Shown here: in pieces, positions 14,828 through 22,756 of the stretch
Layout: every line of letters starts with the position of its first letter
Numbering within the stretch: position 1 is the stretch's first letter
Origin: Pseudomonas sp. efr-133-TYG-5
Lineage (GTDB): Bacteria > Pseudomonadota > Gammaproteobacteria > Pseudomonadales > Pseudomonadaceae
Direction of reading: 5' to 3'
Assembly: GCF_030209175.1 (NCBI RefSeq)
Contig: NZ_JARVSM010000001.1
Location: forward strand, 992,001-1,056,000
Length of the DNA: 64,000 nucleotides
Translations under genes and position numbers: made by a program
The notes under the pieces: model-generated
Database searches by the model: none
What the model was told of the DNA's origin: nothing
The model's input: the letters and a program-made list of their open reading frames with translations, nothing else

Positions 14828-15943
14828 TCAGGCTCCTGTTTGCCGGCCGGCGTATTGCGGCATGGTGATACACGCGACGTTGCCGCCGCCGAGGAGGATT
14901 TCCCGCGAGTTGTCGATGCCGACGATCCTGTGCTGCGGAAACAGCTCGGCGAGGGTGGCCAGGGCGACGTTATCGTTGCGGTCACCGAACAGCGGCACCA
15001 CGATCGAACGGTTGCCAGCGTAATAGTTGATGTACGACGCGCAGATCTTCGTGCCGGCCTGGCGGGTGTGGGTGCTGTCCTGCTGGTCGAGGCCGTCGGC
15101 TTCTTCGGCGGTCCACTCGAGCACGTCGGGCTGCGGCAGTTTGTGCACGATCAACTCGCGGCCACGGCTGTCGCGGGTGCTGCGCAGGATGTCGTAGGCC
15201 TCCTGGTAGATCTCCCACTGCGGGTCATCACGGTTGTCGGTCCATTGCAGCACCACTTCGCCGGGACGCACGAAGCACGCCAGATCGTCGACGTGGCCGT
15301 CGGTTTCGTCGAACTTGCACCCGCGCGGCAGCCAGATCACTTGCTCGGCGCCGAGGTAATCGGTCAGGCGTCGGGTGACCTCGGCCTTGCCCAGATGCTG
15401 GTTGCGATTGCGGTTGAGCAGGCATTGCTCGGTGGTCAGGATACTGCCCTGGCCATCGCTCTGGATGCCGCCGAGTTCGGCGATCAACGGCGCGCGATAA
15501 CGGTCGAAGCGCTCGATTTCGAGGATCTTGCTCGCGATCTGGTCGTCCTTGTCCCACGGGTAGTAGAGGCCGCCGTCGAGGCCGCCATAGGCGTTGAATT
15601 CGAAGTCGACGCCGCGCACTTCGCCGCTCTGGTCGTTGACCACGAAGCACGGGCCACTGTCGCGAAACCAGGTGTCGTTGCAGGTCATTTCCACCACGCG
15701 CACCTGCGCTGGCAACTGGCGGCGGGCGGTGGCGAACTGCGCGGCGGAGGCGCACACGGTGACCGGTTCGCTATGGGAGATCGCCGTGACAATCTGCACC
15801 CAGACTTTCTGCGCCGGTTTCGCACCGTTGCGCCAGACGTCGGTGCGCTCCGGCCAGCCGAGCCAGCAGCCGGCCTTGGCTTCGAATTCGCCGGGCAGAC
15901 GGAAGCCGTCCTGTTTCGGGGTGGTGTCGAGCAAACGTGCCAT
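14828..15943 (-). CDS. aguA: Agmatine deiminase
   Basis: The 371-residue enzyme belongs to the porphyromonas-type peptidyl-arginine deiminase family. Visible catalytic groups are the His in FDETDGHVDDL and the nucleophile Cys358 in GGGNVACITMPQY; the substrate-binding WFRDSGPCF motif is also present. It hydrolyses agmatine to N-carbamoylputrescine and ammonia, the first step of putrescine formation from agmatine. The ATG at 15943 is preferred over the in-frame TTG at 15949, with a GAGG seven bases before it. The binding-protein gene is directly downstream and a LysR gene lies upstream on the same strand. N-carbamoylputrescine amidase (aguB) is not in the window. Confidence 0.93.
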   Translation of the reverse strand: MARLLDTTPKQDGFRLPGEFEAKAGCWLGWPERTDVWRNGAKPAQKVWVQIVTAISHSEPVTVCASAAQFATARRQLPAQVRVVEMTCNDTWFRDSGPCFVVNDQSGEVRGVDFEFNAYGGLDGGLYYPWDKDDQIASKILEIERFDRYRAPLIAELGGIQSDGQGSILTTEQCLLNRNRNQHLGKAEVTRRLTDYLGAEQVIWLPRGCKFDETDGHVDDLACFVRPGEVVLQWTDNRDDPQWEIYQEAYDILRSTRDSRGRELIVHKLPQPDVLEWTAEEADGLDQQDSTHTRQAGTKICASYINYYAGNRSIVVPLFGDRNDNVALATLAELFPQHRIVGIDNSREILLGGGNVACITMPQYAGRQTGA

Positions 15944-16042
15944 GGTCAAACCTCGTCTCGGGGATGGGAATGACCACAGGCTACGGTCGCGGGCGAGCGC
16001 CCCGCCAACGATGATTATTTCGGAACAGTTGAATTCAACTCA

Positions 16043-16927
16043 TCAATCGGCCAACTGATCGTTGAACCATTCGAGGATCTGCGACACCGCTGGCCGCTCC
16101 AGCCGCACCCGCTCGCAAACCAGTGCGTATTGGCCGAGGGCGGTCATGCTCGAGGTGAACGGGCGCACCAGCCGCCCGCTCTGCAAATCTTCCTGCGCGG
16201 TGAGGTTGTCGCCCATTGCCACGCCCTGCCCCTGCGCCGCCGCTTCCAGCGCCAGGCCGGCATGGGCGAAGTACAACTGGCGCTCGGGGCGTTGATCGCC
16301 GGCATGGCTGGTCAGCCACGCAGTCCAGGTCTTGCCGTCCTGATCGTCGTGCAGCAGGCAATGCCGGGCCAGGTCTTTCGGGGTTTTCAGCATGCCCTGG
16401 TTGAACAGGCCGGGACTGCATACCGGGAAGAACTGCAACGCCGGCAACGGCCGGACGAAATAGGCGCTGCTGTCCACCGGGCCGGTGCCGTAGGTGATCG
16501 CCAGGTCGATGTCTTCCCCTGGCGCCGTGGCGTCGATCGGTTGTTCGTAGAGGTGCAAGGTGATGTGCGGGTAACGCGCATAGAAATCGCTGAGGCGGCT
16601 CATCAGCCACTTCTGCGCCAGCTCGGCGGTCACCGCCAGGCGCAGCACGGCCAGCGAGGACGGATCGCGCAGTTCGTCGCAGGCATCGCCGATCAGTTCG
16701 AAGGCCTGTTGCAGGCTCTGCATCAGGCGCCCGGCGGCGATGGTCGGGCGAATCTGCCGGCCTTCACGGATGAACAACGCCACGCCCAATTGCTCTTCGA
16801 GCTGGCGGATCTGGTGGCTGACGGCGCTGTCGGTGACGCACAGTTCCGCCGCTGCCCGGCCGAAATGCGCGTGGCGCGCGGCGCATTCGAAGGTTCTTAG
16901 GGCGGCCAGTGAGGGGAGTCTGCGCAT
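16043..16927 (-). CDS. LysR family transcriptional regulator (GcvA-like)
   Basis: The 294-residue protein has an N-terminal winged HTH (LPSLAALRTFECAARHAHF, AAELCVTDSAVSHQIRQLEEQLG) and a C-terminal effector domain with VCSPGLFNQG and ATGEDIDLAITYGTG-like strands typical of the GcvA subgroup. It lies 99 bases upstream of aguA on the same strand, so it may regulate the agmatine genes, though LysR targets are more often divergent. Its upstream region contains a REP pair at 17003-17113. The start is the ATG at 16927, immediately before MRRLPSLAAL, the usual N-terminus of this subgroup. Confidence 0.85.
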   Translation of the reverse strand: MRRLPSLAALRTFECAARHAHFGRAAAELCVTDSAVSHQIRQLEEQLGVALFIREGRQIRPTIAAGRLMQSLQQAFELIGDACDELRDPSSLAVLRLAVTAELAQKWLMSRLSDFYARYPHITLHLYEQPIDATAPGEDIDLAITYGTGPVDSSAYFVRPLPALQFFPVCSPGLFNQGMLKTPKDLARHCLLHDDQDGKTWTAWLTSHAGDQRPERQLYFAHAGLALEAAAQGQGVAMGDNLTAQEDLQSGRLVRPFTSSMTALGQYALVCERVRLERPAVSQILEWFNDQLAD

Positions 16928-17002
16928 GGGAGGGTGCCTTTTTTGTCGGACATGCTGACCGGGCTGGCGGTGGGCGTCCAGTGCCAGCGCGTTATCGTTG
17001 TT

Positions 17003-17113
17003 CGCTGGCAAGCCAGCTCCCACAGGCCAGCTCCCACGGGTTTTGTGTCGAATGGCAAAGCCGCGCACACCATAAATCGCTGTGGGAGCTGGCTTGCCAG
17101 CGATGCCGTCGGC
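17003..17113. repeat. REP pair (GTGGGAGCTGGCTTGCC family)
   Basis: Two inverted copies, cgctggcaagccagctcccac at 17003 and tgtgggagctggcttgccag at 17081, flank about 45 bases. They lie between the divergent LysR gene and the GFA gene. The first copy is followed by a partial duplicate 'aggccagctcccac'. Confidence 0.85.
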
Positions 17114-17172
17114 ACATTCACACAATTCTTCTAGGCTGAACCGCACCACTTCAGCCAACCGGAGGCCCCCTC

Positions 17173-17661
17173 ATGCACCTCGAAGGTTCCTGCCACTGCG
17201 GCGCCGTCACGTTCAGCCTGACCAGCGCCCATCCCTACCCCTATCAACGCTGCTACTGCTCGATCTGCCGCAAGACCCAGGGCGGGGGCGGCTATGCGAT
17301 CAACCTCGGCGGCGACGCCAGCAGCCTGAAAGTCCGGGGTCGCCAACATATCTCGATCTACCACGCGAAAATGAAAAGTGCCGGTGACAAACGCGCCCAC
17401 CGCAGCAGCGCCGAACGGCATTTCTGCTCACAGTGCGGCAGCGGTTTATGGTTGTTCAGCCCTGAGTGGCCGGAGCTGATCCACCCGTTCGCCTCGGCCA
17501 TCGATACCCCGCTGCCGGTACCGCCGGAACACACGCATTTGATGCTGGGGTCGAAGGCGCCGTGGGTTGAAGTGGATGCCAGGCCCAAGGACAAGCAGTT
17601 TGCGCTGTATCCCGAGGAGTCGATTGCGCAGTGGCACGAACGCTTGGGTTTGGTCAAATGA
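17173..17661 (+). CDS. GFA/CENP-V family zinc protein
   Basis: The 162-residue protein has the zinc-binding cysteines of the glutathione-dependent formaldehyde-activating (GFA) family: CHC near residue 7-9, CYCSICRK at about 27-32, and FCSQCGSGLW near 84-89. This pattern, with the C-terminal WVEVDARPKDKQF, is common in pseudomonads as 'GFA family protein'. Formaldehyde activation itself is not established for most members, so the substrate is open. It stands alone between the LysR gene and the convergent histidine kinase gene. Confidence 0.85.
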   Translation: MHLEGSCHCGAVTFSLTSAHPYPYQRCYCSICRKTQGGGGYAINLGGDASSLKVRGRQHISIYHAKMKSAGDKRAHRSSAERHFCSQCGSGLWLFSPEWPELIHPFASAIDTPLPVPPEHTHLMLGSKAPWVEVDARPKDKQFALYPEESIAQWHERLGLVK

Positions 17662-17685
17662 GCAGGGTTTTGTGCCGTGATTGAT

Positions 17686-17767
17686 GACCCTATCGCTGGC
17701 AAGCCGGCTCCCACAGGTTTTGTGTACGCCCAGGAACCTGTGGGAGCTGGCTTGCAGCGATAGGGCC
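17686..17767. repeat. REP pair
   Basis: The two arms cctatcgctggcaagccggct and ctgtgggagctggcttgc form a long imperfect palindrome ending in the mirrored 'accctatcgctgg' and 'agcgatagggcc'. It lies between the convergent GFA and rstB-like genes. Confidence 0.85.
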
Positions 17768-17784
17768 GGAACCGCCAACGCAGA

Positions 17785-19071
17785 TCAGTCCTGATGCGCC
17801 CAGGTCATGCGAAACGACGCCCCGCCCCACGGCGAATCGCCGACCTCGACGTGCCCGCCATGGGACTGCGACACCCGCCGCACCAACGCCAGGCCCAGAC
17901 CGAAGCCGCCGGTACGGCGGTCGCGGCTGGCATCCAGGCGCGAAAACGGTTCGAAAATCTTTTCCCGCCCGGCCGGCGGCACCCCCGGCCCGTCGTCATT
18001 GACCAGCACCTGGTACTGATCGCCAATGCGCACCAGCGACACCTCGACCCGCTGCTCGGCATAACGAATGGCATTGCGCAGCAGATTGATCACCGCCCGC
18101 GCCATGAAGCGCGGTTCGATGCGCACTTCCTCGACGCGACATTCGCCAATCGACAACTGCACCCCGGCGGCCTCCGCCTCCAGCGCCACACTGCCGACCA
18201 CGCTGTCGAGCCAATTGGCTGCCTGAATGTTCTCGCGGCTGATCACCGTGGCGCCGCGCTCGAGACTGGCATAAGTGAGCAGTTCGGAGACCATTTCCTC
18301 CAGTTCGCCGAGGTCGGCGTACATGTCGGCGATCAGTTCGCGATTCTGGCTGGCATCCGGTTGCTGCTTGAGCTGGTCGAGCTCGAACGACAGCCGCGCA
18401 ATCGGCGTGCGCAATTCGTGCGACACGGCGTTGGTCAGTTCGCGCTGGTTGGCGATCAGGCCCTCGATGCGCGCCGCCATCAGGTTGAAGTGCTCGGCGA
18501 GGTCGCGGATGTTCGAGCGCCTGGACAGCTGGATGCGCACCGACAGGTCGTTGTCGCCGAAACGCTCGGCGGCCAGGCGCAGTTTTTCCAGGTCGCGCCA
18601 GTGCGGGCGCACCCAGAAGAACAGCACGATGCCGATCAGCACCGCAATCATCAGGTACGCCGCGGCGATATAGAACGGCATCAGGCTCGGCTCCGGCGGC
18701 AATTTGATGCTGAGCAATTGCGAGCCGCCATCGATCGCACCGATGTATTGCGTGTACTTGTCGCGGATCACCAACAATCCTTGGGCCAGCTCGGCCTGTT
18801 CCTTGTCGGTCAATGCCAGCTGATCGGCCTGGACCAGACTCAGCCCGAGGCCGTAGTGCGGACGAATCGCTTGCAGGTGTTGCTCGCGGGCCGGGCCGTC
18901 GAGGCCGCGCAACTGCTCGCCCAGCGTCCAGGCCTGGCCGCGCACGGCTTCGCGGTTGTAATCCTGCATCTGGTAATCGAGCAGCGCATCGAACGTGCGC
19001 TCGACGGTTTGCAGGGCCAGCACCAGGCCGACCGTCATCACCAGGAACAGACCGAGAAATAGCCGCAGCAT
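17785..19071 (-). CDS. rstB: Sensor histidine kinase, RstB-like
   Basis: The 428-residue kinase has two membrane segments (about residues 3-20 and 132-152) around a periplasmic domain of about 110 residues, then HAMP (RPHWRDLEKLRLAAERFGDNDLSVR), HisKA with NAVSHELRTPIARL, and HATPase with NLLRNAIRYA, NDDGPGVP and GGFGLGLALV. The periplasmic region and overall length fit RstB. It directly follows the response-regulator gene, with no bases between stop and start. The signal is unknown; E. coli RstBA responds to PhoPQ and low pH. Confidence 0.85.
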   Translation of the reverse strand: MLRLFLGLFLVMTVGLVLALQTVERTFDALLDYQMQDYNREAVRGQAWTLGEQLRGLDGPAREQHLQAIRPHYGLGLSLVQADQLALTDKEQAELAQGLLVIRDKYTQYIGAIDGGSQLLSIKLPPEPSLMPFYIAAAYLMIAVLIGIVLFFWVRPHWRDLEKLRLAAERFGDNDLSVRIQLSRRSNIRDLAEHFNLMAARIEGLIANQRELTNAVSHELRTPIARLSFELDQLKQQPDASQNRELIADMYADLGELEEMVSELLTYASLERGATVISRENIQAANWLDSVVGSVALEAEAAGVQLSIGECRVEEVRIEPRFMARAVINLLRNAIRYAEQRVEVSLVRIGDQYQVLVNDDGPGVPPAGREKIFEPFSRLDASRDRRTGGFGLGLALVRRVSQSHGGHVEVGDSPWGGASFRMTWAHQD

Positions 19072-19779
19072 CTACAACTCCCAGGCAAACGGATTGAACA
19101 GGTAGCCCTTGCCCCACACGGTCTTGATGCACACCGGTTCGCGCGGGTTGTCCTTGAGCTTGTTGCGTAATTTGCTGATGTACACGTCGACACTGCGGTT
19201 GAGGCCGTCGAAGGCGATGCCGCGCATGCGGTTGAGAATGTCATCGCGCGAGAGGATCTGCCCGGCGGCGCTGGCCAGCAGCCACAGCAGTTCGAATTCC
19301 ATGGTGGTCAGCTCGATGCTGTCGCCCGCCAGGCGCACTTCGCGGCAGCTGCGGTCGATGCTCAGCCGGCCGAACTCCAGCGCGCTGACCACGCTGGTGT
19401 CCGGCACCTGACGCCGTTGCAGCGCGCGCAGGCGTGCCAGCAGCACCGGCGGCTTGATCGGCTTGATCACGTAGTCGTCGGCGCCGGACTCCAGGCCGAG
19501 GATGTGGTCGAGGTCATCTTCCTTGGCGGTGAGGATGACAATCGGCGTGTCGGCCACGCTGCGGATCTCGCGGCACACGTGCAAGCCGCTCTGCCCCGGC
19601 AGCATCAGGTCGAGCACCACCACTTTCGGGCGAAACTCGAGGAACGCGGCCATGGCCAAATCACCGCGATGCACGGTGCGCACCTCGTAGCCGTGTTGTT
19701 CGAGGAAGTGCGCGATCAGCGCAGCCAGCCGCTCATCGTCTTCCACCAGCAAGACTCTGCCAAAACCCAGGTTATCCAT
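19072..19779 (-). CDS. rstA: OmpR/PhoB-type response regulator, RstA-like
   Basis: The 235-residue protein has a receiver domain (VLLVEDDERL, phosphoacceptor Asp in VVVLDLMLPGQSG, Thr/Lys in ILTAKEDD and DDYVIKPIKP) and a winged-helix domain (LTTMEFELLWLLASAAGQILSRDDI, FDGLNRSVDVYISKLRNKL, TVWGKGYLF). It forms an operon with the downstream kinase. I start at the ATG at 19779 (MDNLGFGRVLLVEDD); an upstream in-frame ATG at 19800 exists but has no ribosome site. A terminator at 19858-19884 separates it from miaE. Confidence 0.87.
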   Translation of the reverse strand: MDNLGFGRVLLVEDDERLAALIAHFLEQHGYEVRTVHRGDLAMAAFLEFRPKVVVLDLMLPGQSGLHVCREIRSVADTPIVILTAKEDDLDHILGLESGADDYVIKPIKPPVLLARLRALQRRQVPDTSVVSALEFGRLSIDRSCREVRLAGDSIELTTMEFELLWLLASAAGQILSRDDILNRMRGIAFDGLNRSVDVYISKLRNKLKDNPREPVCIKTVWGKGYLFNPFAWEL

Positions 19780-19857
19780 AACGTCCGCGCGCCAACCCAT
19801 GTGTGAAGTGGGCGCCATTATGGCGGCATTCGCGGCCGCGACGTTCAGCACAGACAG

Positions 19858-19884
19858 CAAAAACCGGCCGCGCGGGCCGGTTTT
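19858..19884. terminator. Bidirectional rho-independent terminator
   Basis: Stem CCGGCC/GGCCGG, extended by AAAA/TTTT, has six A on one side (minus-strand U-tract) and TTTT on the other. It lies downstream of miaE (minus strand) and upstream of the rstA-like gene, so its main job is to end miaE transcription. Confidence 0.75.
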
Positions 19885-19976
19885 CGTCGATGTTTCATAC
19901 TCTTAAGAGTTTTTAACAGTTGAGCGCAAGATCGCCCCGCATTTGCCCTGCGATCCGTGCGAGCGCTGGTGGGTCT

Positions 19977-20585
19977 TCAAGCGGCGACAGGCACGCCACT
20001 GTGAAAGCGGAACTCTTCATCCGGCGACTCGATCAGTTCCTGCTCGGCAGCACGAACCTTGTCGATCACCTGAGCGATATCCTTCGCATCGCCGTACTGG
20101 TAAGCCAGTTTCAGGTAGCCCTGAAAGTGCCGCGCCTCGCTTTTCAACAGGCCGAAATAGAACTTGCCGAGTTCTTCGTCCAGGTGCGGCACCAGCGCTT
20201 CGAAGCGCTCGCAACTGCGCGCTTCGATGAAGGCGCCGACCACCAGGGTGTCGACCAGCTTCACCGGTTCGTGGCTGCGCACCACTTTGCGCAGGGCTGA
20301 CGCGTAACGACCGGCATGCAGCTGGCGCAGTTCGATCTTGCGCCGTTTCATCAGGCGCATGACCTGTTCGTGGTGCACCAGTTCTTCCCGGGCCAGGCGC
20401 GACATCATGTTGATCAGATCAACGTGGGAATGGTACTTGGCGATCAGGCTCAACGCCGTGCTGGCGGCCTTGAACTCGCAGTTCTTGTGGTCGATCAGCA
20501 GGGTTTCCTGATCGGCCAGCGCGGCCTGAACCCAGGCATCGGGGGTGCGACAGCCAAGGAATTCGTGAATTTCGGGAAGGATCAT
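19977..20585 (-). CDS. miaE: tRNA-(ms2io6A37) hydroxylase
   Basis: The 202-residue protein matches the MiaE family, a ferritin-like non-heme di-iron oxygenase. Likely iron ligands lie in NCEFKAAS, EELVHHEQV, FIEARSCERFE and SEARHFQGY, giving the expected pattern of carboxylates and histidines on a four-helix bundle. It hydroxylates the isopentenyl group of ms2i6A at position 37 of tRNAs, an oxygen-dependent reaction. The start is the ATG at 20585 (MILPEIHEFLGC). The divergent neighbour is an Anr-controlled stress gene, so an oxygen-requiring and an oxygen-limitation gene share this promoter region. Confidence 0.93.
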   Translation of the reverse strand: MILPEIHEFLGCRTPDAWVQAALADQETLLIDHKNCEFKAASTALSLIAKYHSHVDLINMMSRLAREELVHHEQVMRLMKRRKIELRQLHAGRYASALRKVVRSHEPVKLVDTLVVGAFIEARSCERFEALVPHLDEELGKFYFGLLKSEARHFQGYLKLAYQYGDAKDIAQVIDKVRAAEQELIESPDEEFRFHSGVPVAA

Positions 20586-20663
20586 GGGACTCACGGTCAA
20601 AAAGGTGTTCAAGCGAAGGCCGCCGATTATACCGGCCTGCCCGCAGACCACCAGCCGCACGCG

Positions 20664-20706
20664 TTGATATGCATCAAGTCGCGGACCGATGCGCAGCAAC
20701 TATAGT
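20664..20706 (+). promoter_or_regulatory. Anr box and promoter of the universal stress gene
   Basis: TTGAT-ATGC-ATCAA at 20664-20677 is a perfect FNR/Anr/Dnr box. TATAGT at 20701-20706 is a good -10 element that predicts a start near 20712. The box is then centred at -41.5, the class II activator position. Induction under low oxygen is therefore expected. Confidence 0.85.
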
Positions 20707-20745
20707 TGTGCAACGCCGTGCCTTTTCATTGCTGGAGACTCACTC

Positions 20746-21609
20746 ATGCAAGCCATTCGCAGCATTCTGGTGGTCATCGAACCCGAACATGCGGAAAGCC
20801 TGGCGCTCAAGCGCGCCAAGCTGATCGCCGGGGTCACGCAGGCGCATCTGCACCTGCTGGTGTGCGACCGCAAGCATGACCACGCCGGCATGCTCGCCGT
20901 GCTCAAGGCGGCGCTGCTGGCGGACGGCTACAGCGTCACCACCGAGCAGGCGTGGAACGACAGCCTGCACGAAACCATCGTCGACGTGCAGCAGGCCGAA
21001 GGCTGCGGGCTGGTGATCAAGCAACACTTCCCCGACAGCCCGCTGAAAAAGGCCCTGCTGACCCCGGCGGACTGGAAACTCCTGCGTCACTGCCCGACTC
21101 CGGTGCTGCTGGTGAAAACCGCCGGTTCGTGGAAGGACAAAGTGATTCTCGCCGCCGTCGACGTGGGCAACGCCGACGGCGAGCATCGGCACCTGCACAC
21201 CACGATCATCGACCACGGCTACGACATCGCCAGCCTGGCCAAGGGGCACCTGCATGTAATCACTGCGCATCCGTCGCCGATGCTCTCGGCCGCCGATCCG
21301 ACTTTCCAGCTCAAGGAAACCATCGAAGCGCGCTATCGCGAGCAGTGCCGCGCGTTCCAGGCCGAGTTCGATATCGACGACGCGCACCTGCATATCGAGG
21401 AAGGCCCGGCGGATGTGCTGATTCCGTTCATGGCGCACAAGCTGCAGGCGGCGGTGACCGTGATCGGCACCGTGGCGCGCACCGGGCTGTCAGGGGCGCT
21501 GATCGGCAATACGGCCGAGGTGGTGCTCGATGCGCTGGAAAGCGACGTGCTGGTGCTCAAACCGCAGGAGGTTGAGGATCATCTGGTGGAGTTGGCGGTG
21601 AAACACTGA
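20746..21609 (+). CDS. Universal stress protein, tandem Usp domains
   Basis: The 287-residue protein consists of two Usp-like domains: residues 1-140 open with RSILVVIEPEHAESLALKRAKLIA, and residues 145-280 contain KVILAAVDVGNADG and close with VIGTVARTGLSGALIGNTAEVVLDALESDVLVLKP, the G-rich ATP-loop motif. The first domain is degenerate in the nucleotide loop, as in UspE. Paralogues of this kind support survival under oxygen limitation in pseudomonads, which agrees with the perfect Anr box 69 bases upstream. It stands alone as a single-gene transcript. Confidence 0.9.
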   Translation: MQAIRSILVVIEPEHAESLALKRAKLIAGVTQAHLHLLVCDRKHDHAGMLAVLKAALLADGYSVTTEQAWNDSLHETIVDVQQAEGCGLVIKQHFPDSPLKKALLTPADWKLLRHCPTPVLLVKTAGSWKDKVILAAVDVGNADGEHRHLHTTIIDHGYDIASLAKGHLHVITAHPSPMLSAADPTFQLKETIEARYREQCRAFQAEFDIDDAHLHIEEGPADVLIPFMAHKLQAAVTVIGTVARTGLSGALIGNTAEVVLDALESDVLVLKPQEVEDHLVELAVKH

Positions 21610-21632
21610 GCAATACGCTGCCTGAACCGGCG

Positions 21633-21816
21633 CCTTCGCGAGCAGGCTCGCTCCCACGGTTGGAATGCATTCCCCTGTGGGAATTGGCTTGCCAGCGATA
21701 GCGCTGGGTCAGTCAGCATTGATCCTGGATGCACCGACCTCATCGCTGGCAAGCCAGACTCCCACAGGATCTGCATTCCACTCCGATCATTGTCGCAGCA
21801 GGCCTGCTCGCGAAGC
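21633..21816. repeat. Cluster of four REP elements of two families
   Basis: In order: a 'cgcgagcaggctcgctcccac' copy at 21637, 'ctgtgggaattggcttgccagcg' at 21674, its inverse at 21740 and a truncated 'gcaggcctgctcgcgaag' at 21797. A GTGGGAGCTGG-family pair is thus nested inside a GTGGGAGCGAG-family pair, indicating successive insertions. Confidence 0.8.
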
Positions 21817-21818
21817 TT

Positions 21819-22289
21819 CTAGGCGCCGAAGGCGTCTTTCAGGAAACCCGGCGCGATGTAGCGCTGGTAATGCGCTTCCGACAGCAGGAAGAATTCCCGA
21901 TCAATGGCGTCGCGCAATTCCGGCAGGTTCCATTCGCGAAACTCCGGCAGCAGCACCATGCCGTAGGCTTCCAGATTAATGATCACCCGCGCGCCCCGGG
22001 CGATCAGCTGGTAGGCCCAGCAATATTCCGACTGATGCGGCACGAAGCGGATCTTGCGCTGTTCCAGCTGCTGGCGCAGCAGCGCGCGGTCGAAGACCTC
22101 GACCTTGCTCGCCATCACTTGTGACAGCAATTGTTCCAGACGCAACCACACCGCACGCTTGTGCTCCTCGTCGTAACCGTTCCAGTGGATCACTTCGTGG
22201 TGGAAACGCTTGCAGCCACGGCACACCAGATCACCGTAAACGGTGGAGCAGAGGCCGACGCACGGGGTCTTGATGGTCTGATTGGGCAT
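21819..22289 (-). CDS. DUF1289 domain-containing protein
   Basis: The 156-residue protein begins MPNQTIKTPCVGLCSTVYGDLVCRGCKRFHHEVIHWNGY, the cysteine-rich DUF1289 module (CVGxC...CxGCxR..EV..W), followed by about 100 residues specific to pseudomonads. The paired cysteines suggest a metal-bound fold, but no activity is known. I use the ATG at 22289; an in-frame GTG at 22304 would add five residues. Neither has a clear ribosome site. It is divergent from acnB. Confidence 0.8.
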   Translation of the reverse strand: MPNQTIKTPCVGLCSTVYGDLVCRGCKRFHHEVIHWNGYDEEHKRAVWLRLEQLLSQVMASKVEVFDRALLRQQLEQRKIRFVPHQSEYCWAYQLIARGARVIINLEAYGMVLLPEFREWNLPELRDAIDREFFLLSEAHYQRYIAPGFLKDAFGA

Positions 22290-22435
22290 AAATCGGGCAA
22301 ACACTGAAACGCGGAACAGGCCGGCATGTTAGCCCTTTGTCGGCCATACATCACCCCTCAAACTGCAAGGTCGGGGCGGCGCGCGGACTTTGCCGCGCAC
22401 GCCGGGCCCGCCACCAAAGTCCAATAGAGCGCGAC

Positions 22436-22464
22436 TTACCTTTAAATTTTTTTTGCCGTAGAAT
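22436..22464 (+). promoter_or_regulatory. Predicted sigma-70 promoter of acnB
   Basis: TTACCT (22436-22441) and TAGAAT (22459-22464) are separated by 17 bases, mostly A/T. A start near 22471 would give a leader of about 285 nt, which includes the structured element at 22496-22636. Confidence 0.55.
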
Positions 22465-22495
22465 CAGCCAGCCTTTTAAGGCGCCAATGTCCGTT

Positions 22496-22636
22496 AGAAG
22501 CTGTTTTCAAAGCGTCACGAGCACAGTCGTTCCTTCAGAGCGGTGTTGGCGAAGGGTTTTTCCAGCGGGGAAAAGCCCAACGCCAACCCTCATCAGCTCC
22601 CCGTTCTGCAGGCGTAAAACTTTGAAAGCAGCTTCT
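22496..22636 (+). ncRNA. Structured acnB leader (candidate cis-regulatory RNA)
   Basis: A 17-base arm at 22496-22512 (AGAAGCTGTTTTCAAAG) pairs with 22620-22636 with one G-U. Enclosed is a long hairpin, GTTGGCG (22545-22551) with CGCCAAC (22581-22587), continued by GGGTTTTTCC/GGAAAAGCCC. The segment at 22586-22596 (ACCCTCATCAG) is perfectly complementary to 22739-22749, which contains the acnB Shine-Dalgarno. Pairing of this loop with the ribosome site would make a pseudoknot that blocks translation. The structure is read from base complementarity only. Confidence 0.5.
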
Positions 22637-22688
22637 GTAAGGAATTGCCGGTAATTCTGACCAGGCGACCCACAACGTCGTGAGGTGC

Positions 22689-22712
22689 ATGAGTACGGCA
22701 ATTTCGGGATGA
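22689..22712 (+). CDS. Possible 7-codon upstream ORF in the acnB leader
   Basis: An ATG with GAGG five bases upstream opens the seven-codon frame MSTAISG, which stops at TGA 22710-22712. That stop overlaps an in-frame alternative ATG for acnB at 22709. If translated, it could affect access to the acnB ribosome site. There is no evidence of conservation available here. Confidence 0.25.
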   Translation: MSTAISG

Positions 22713-22756
22713 GCGTCCCGGACACCCATTTGGGACCACTGATGAGGGTAATAACT

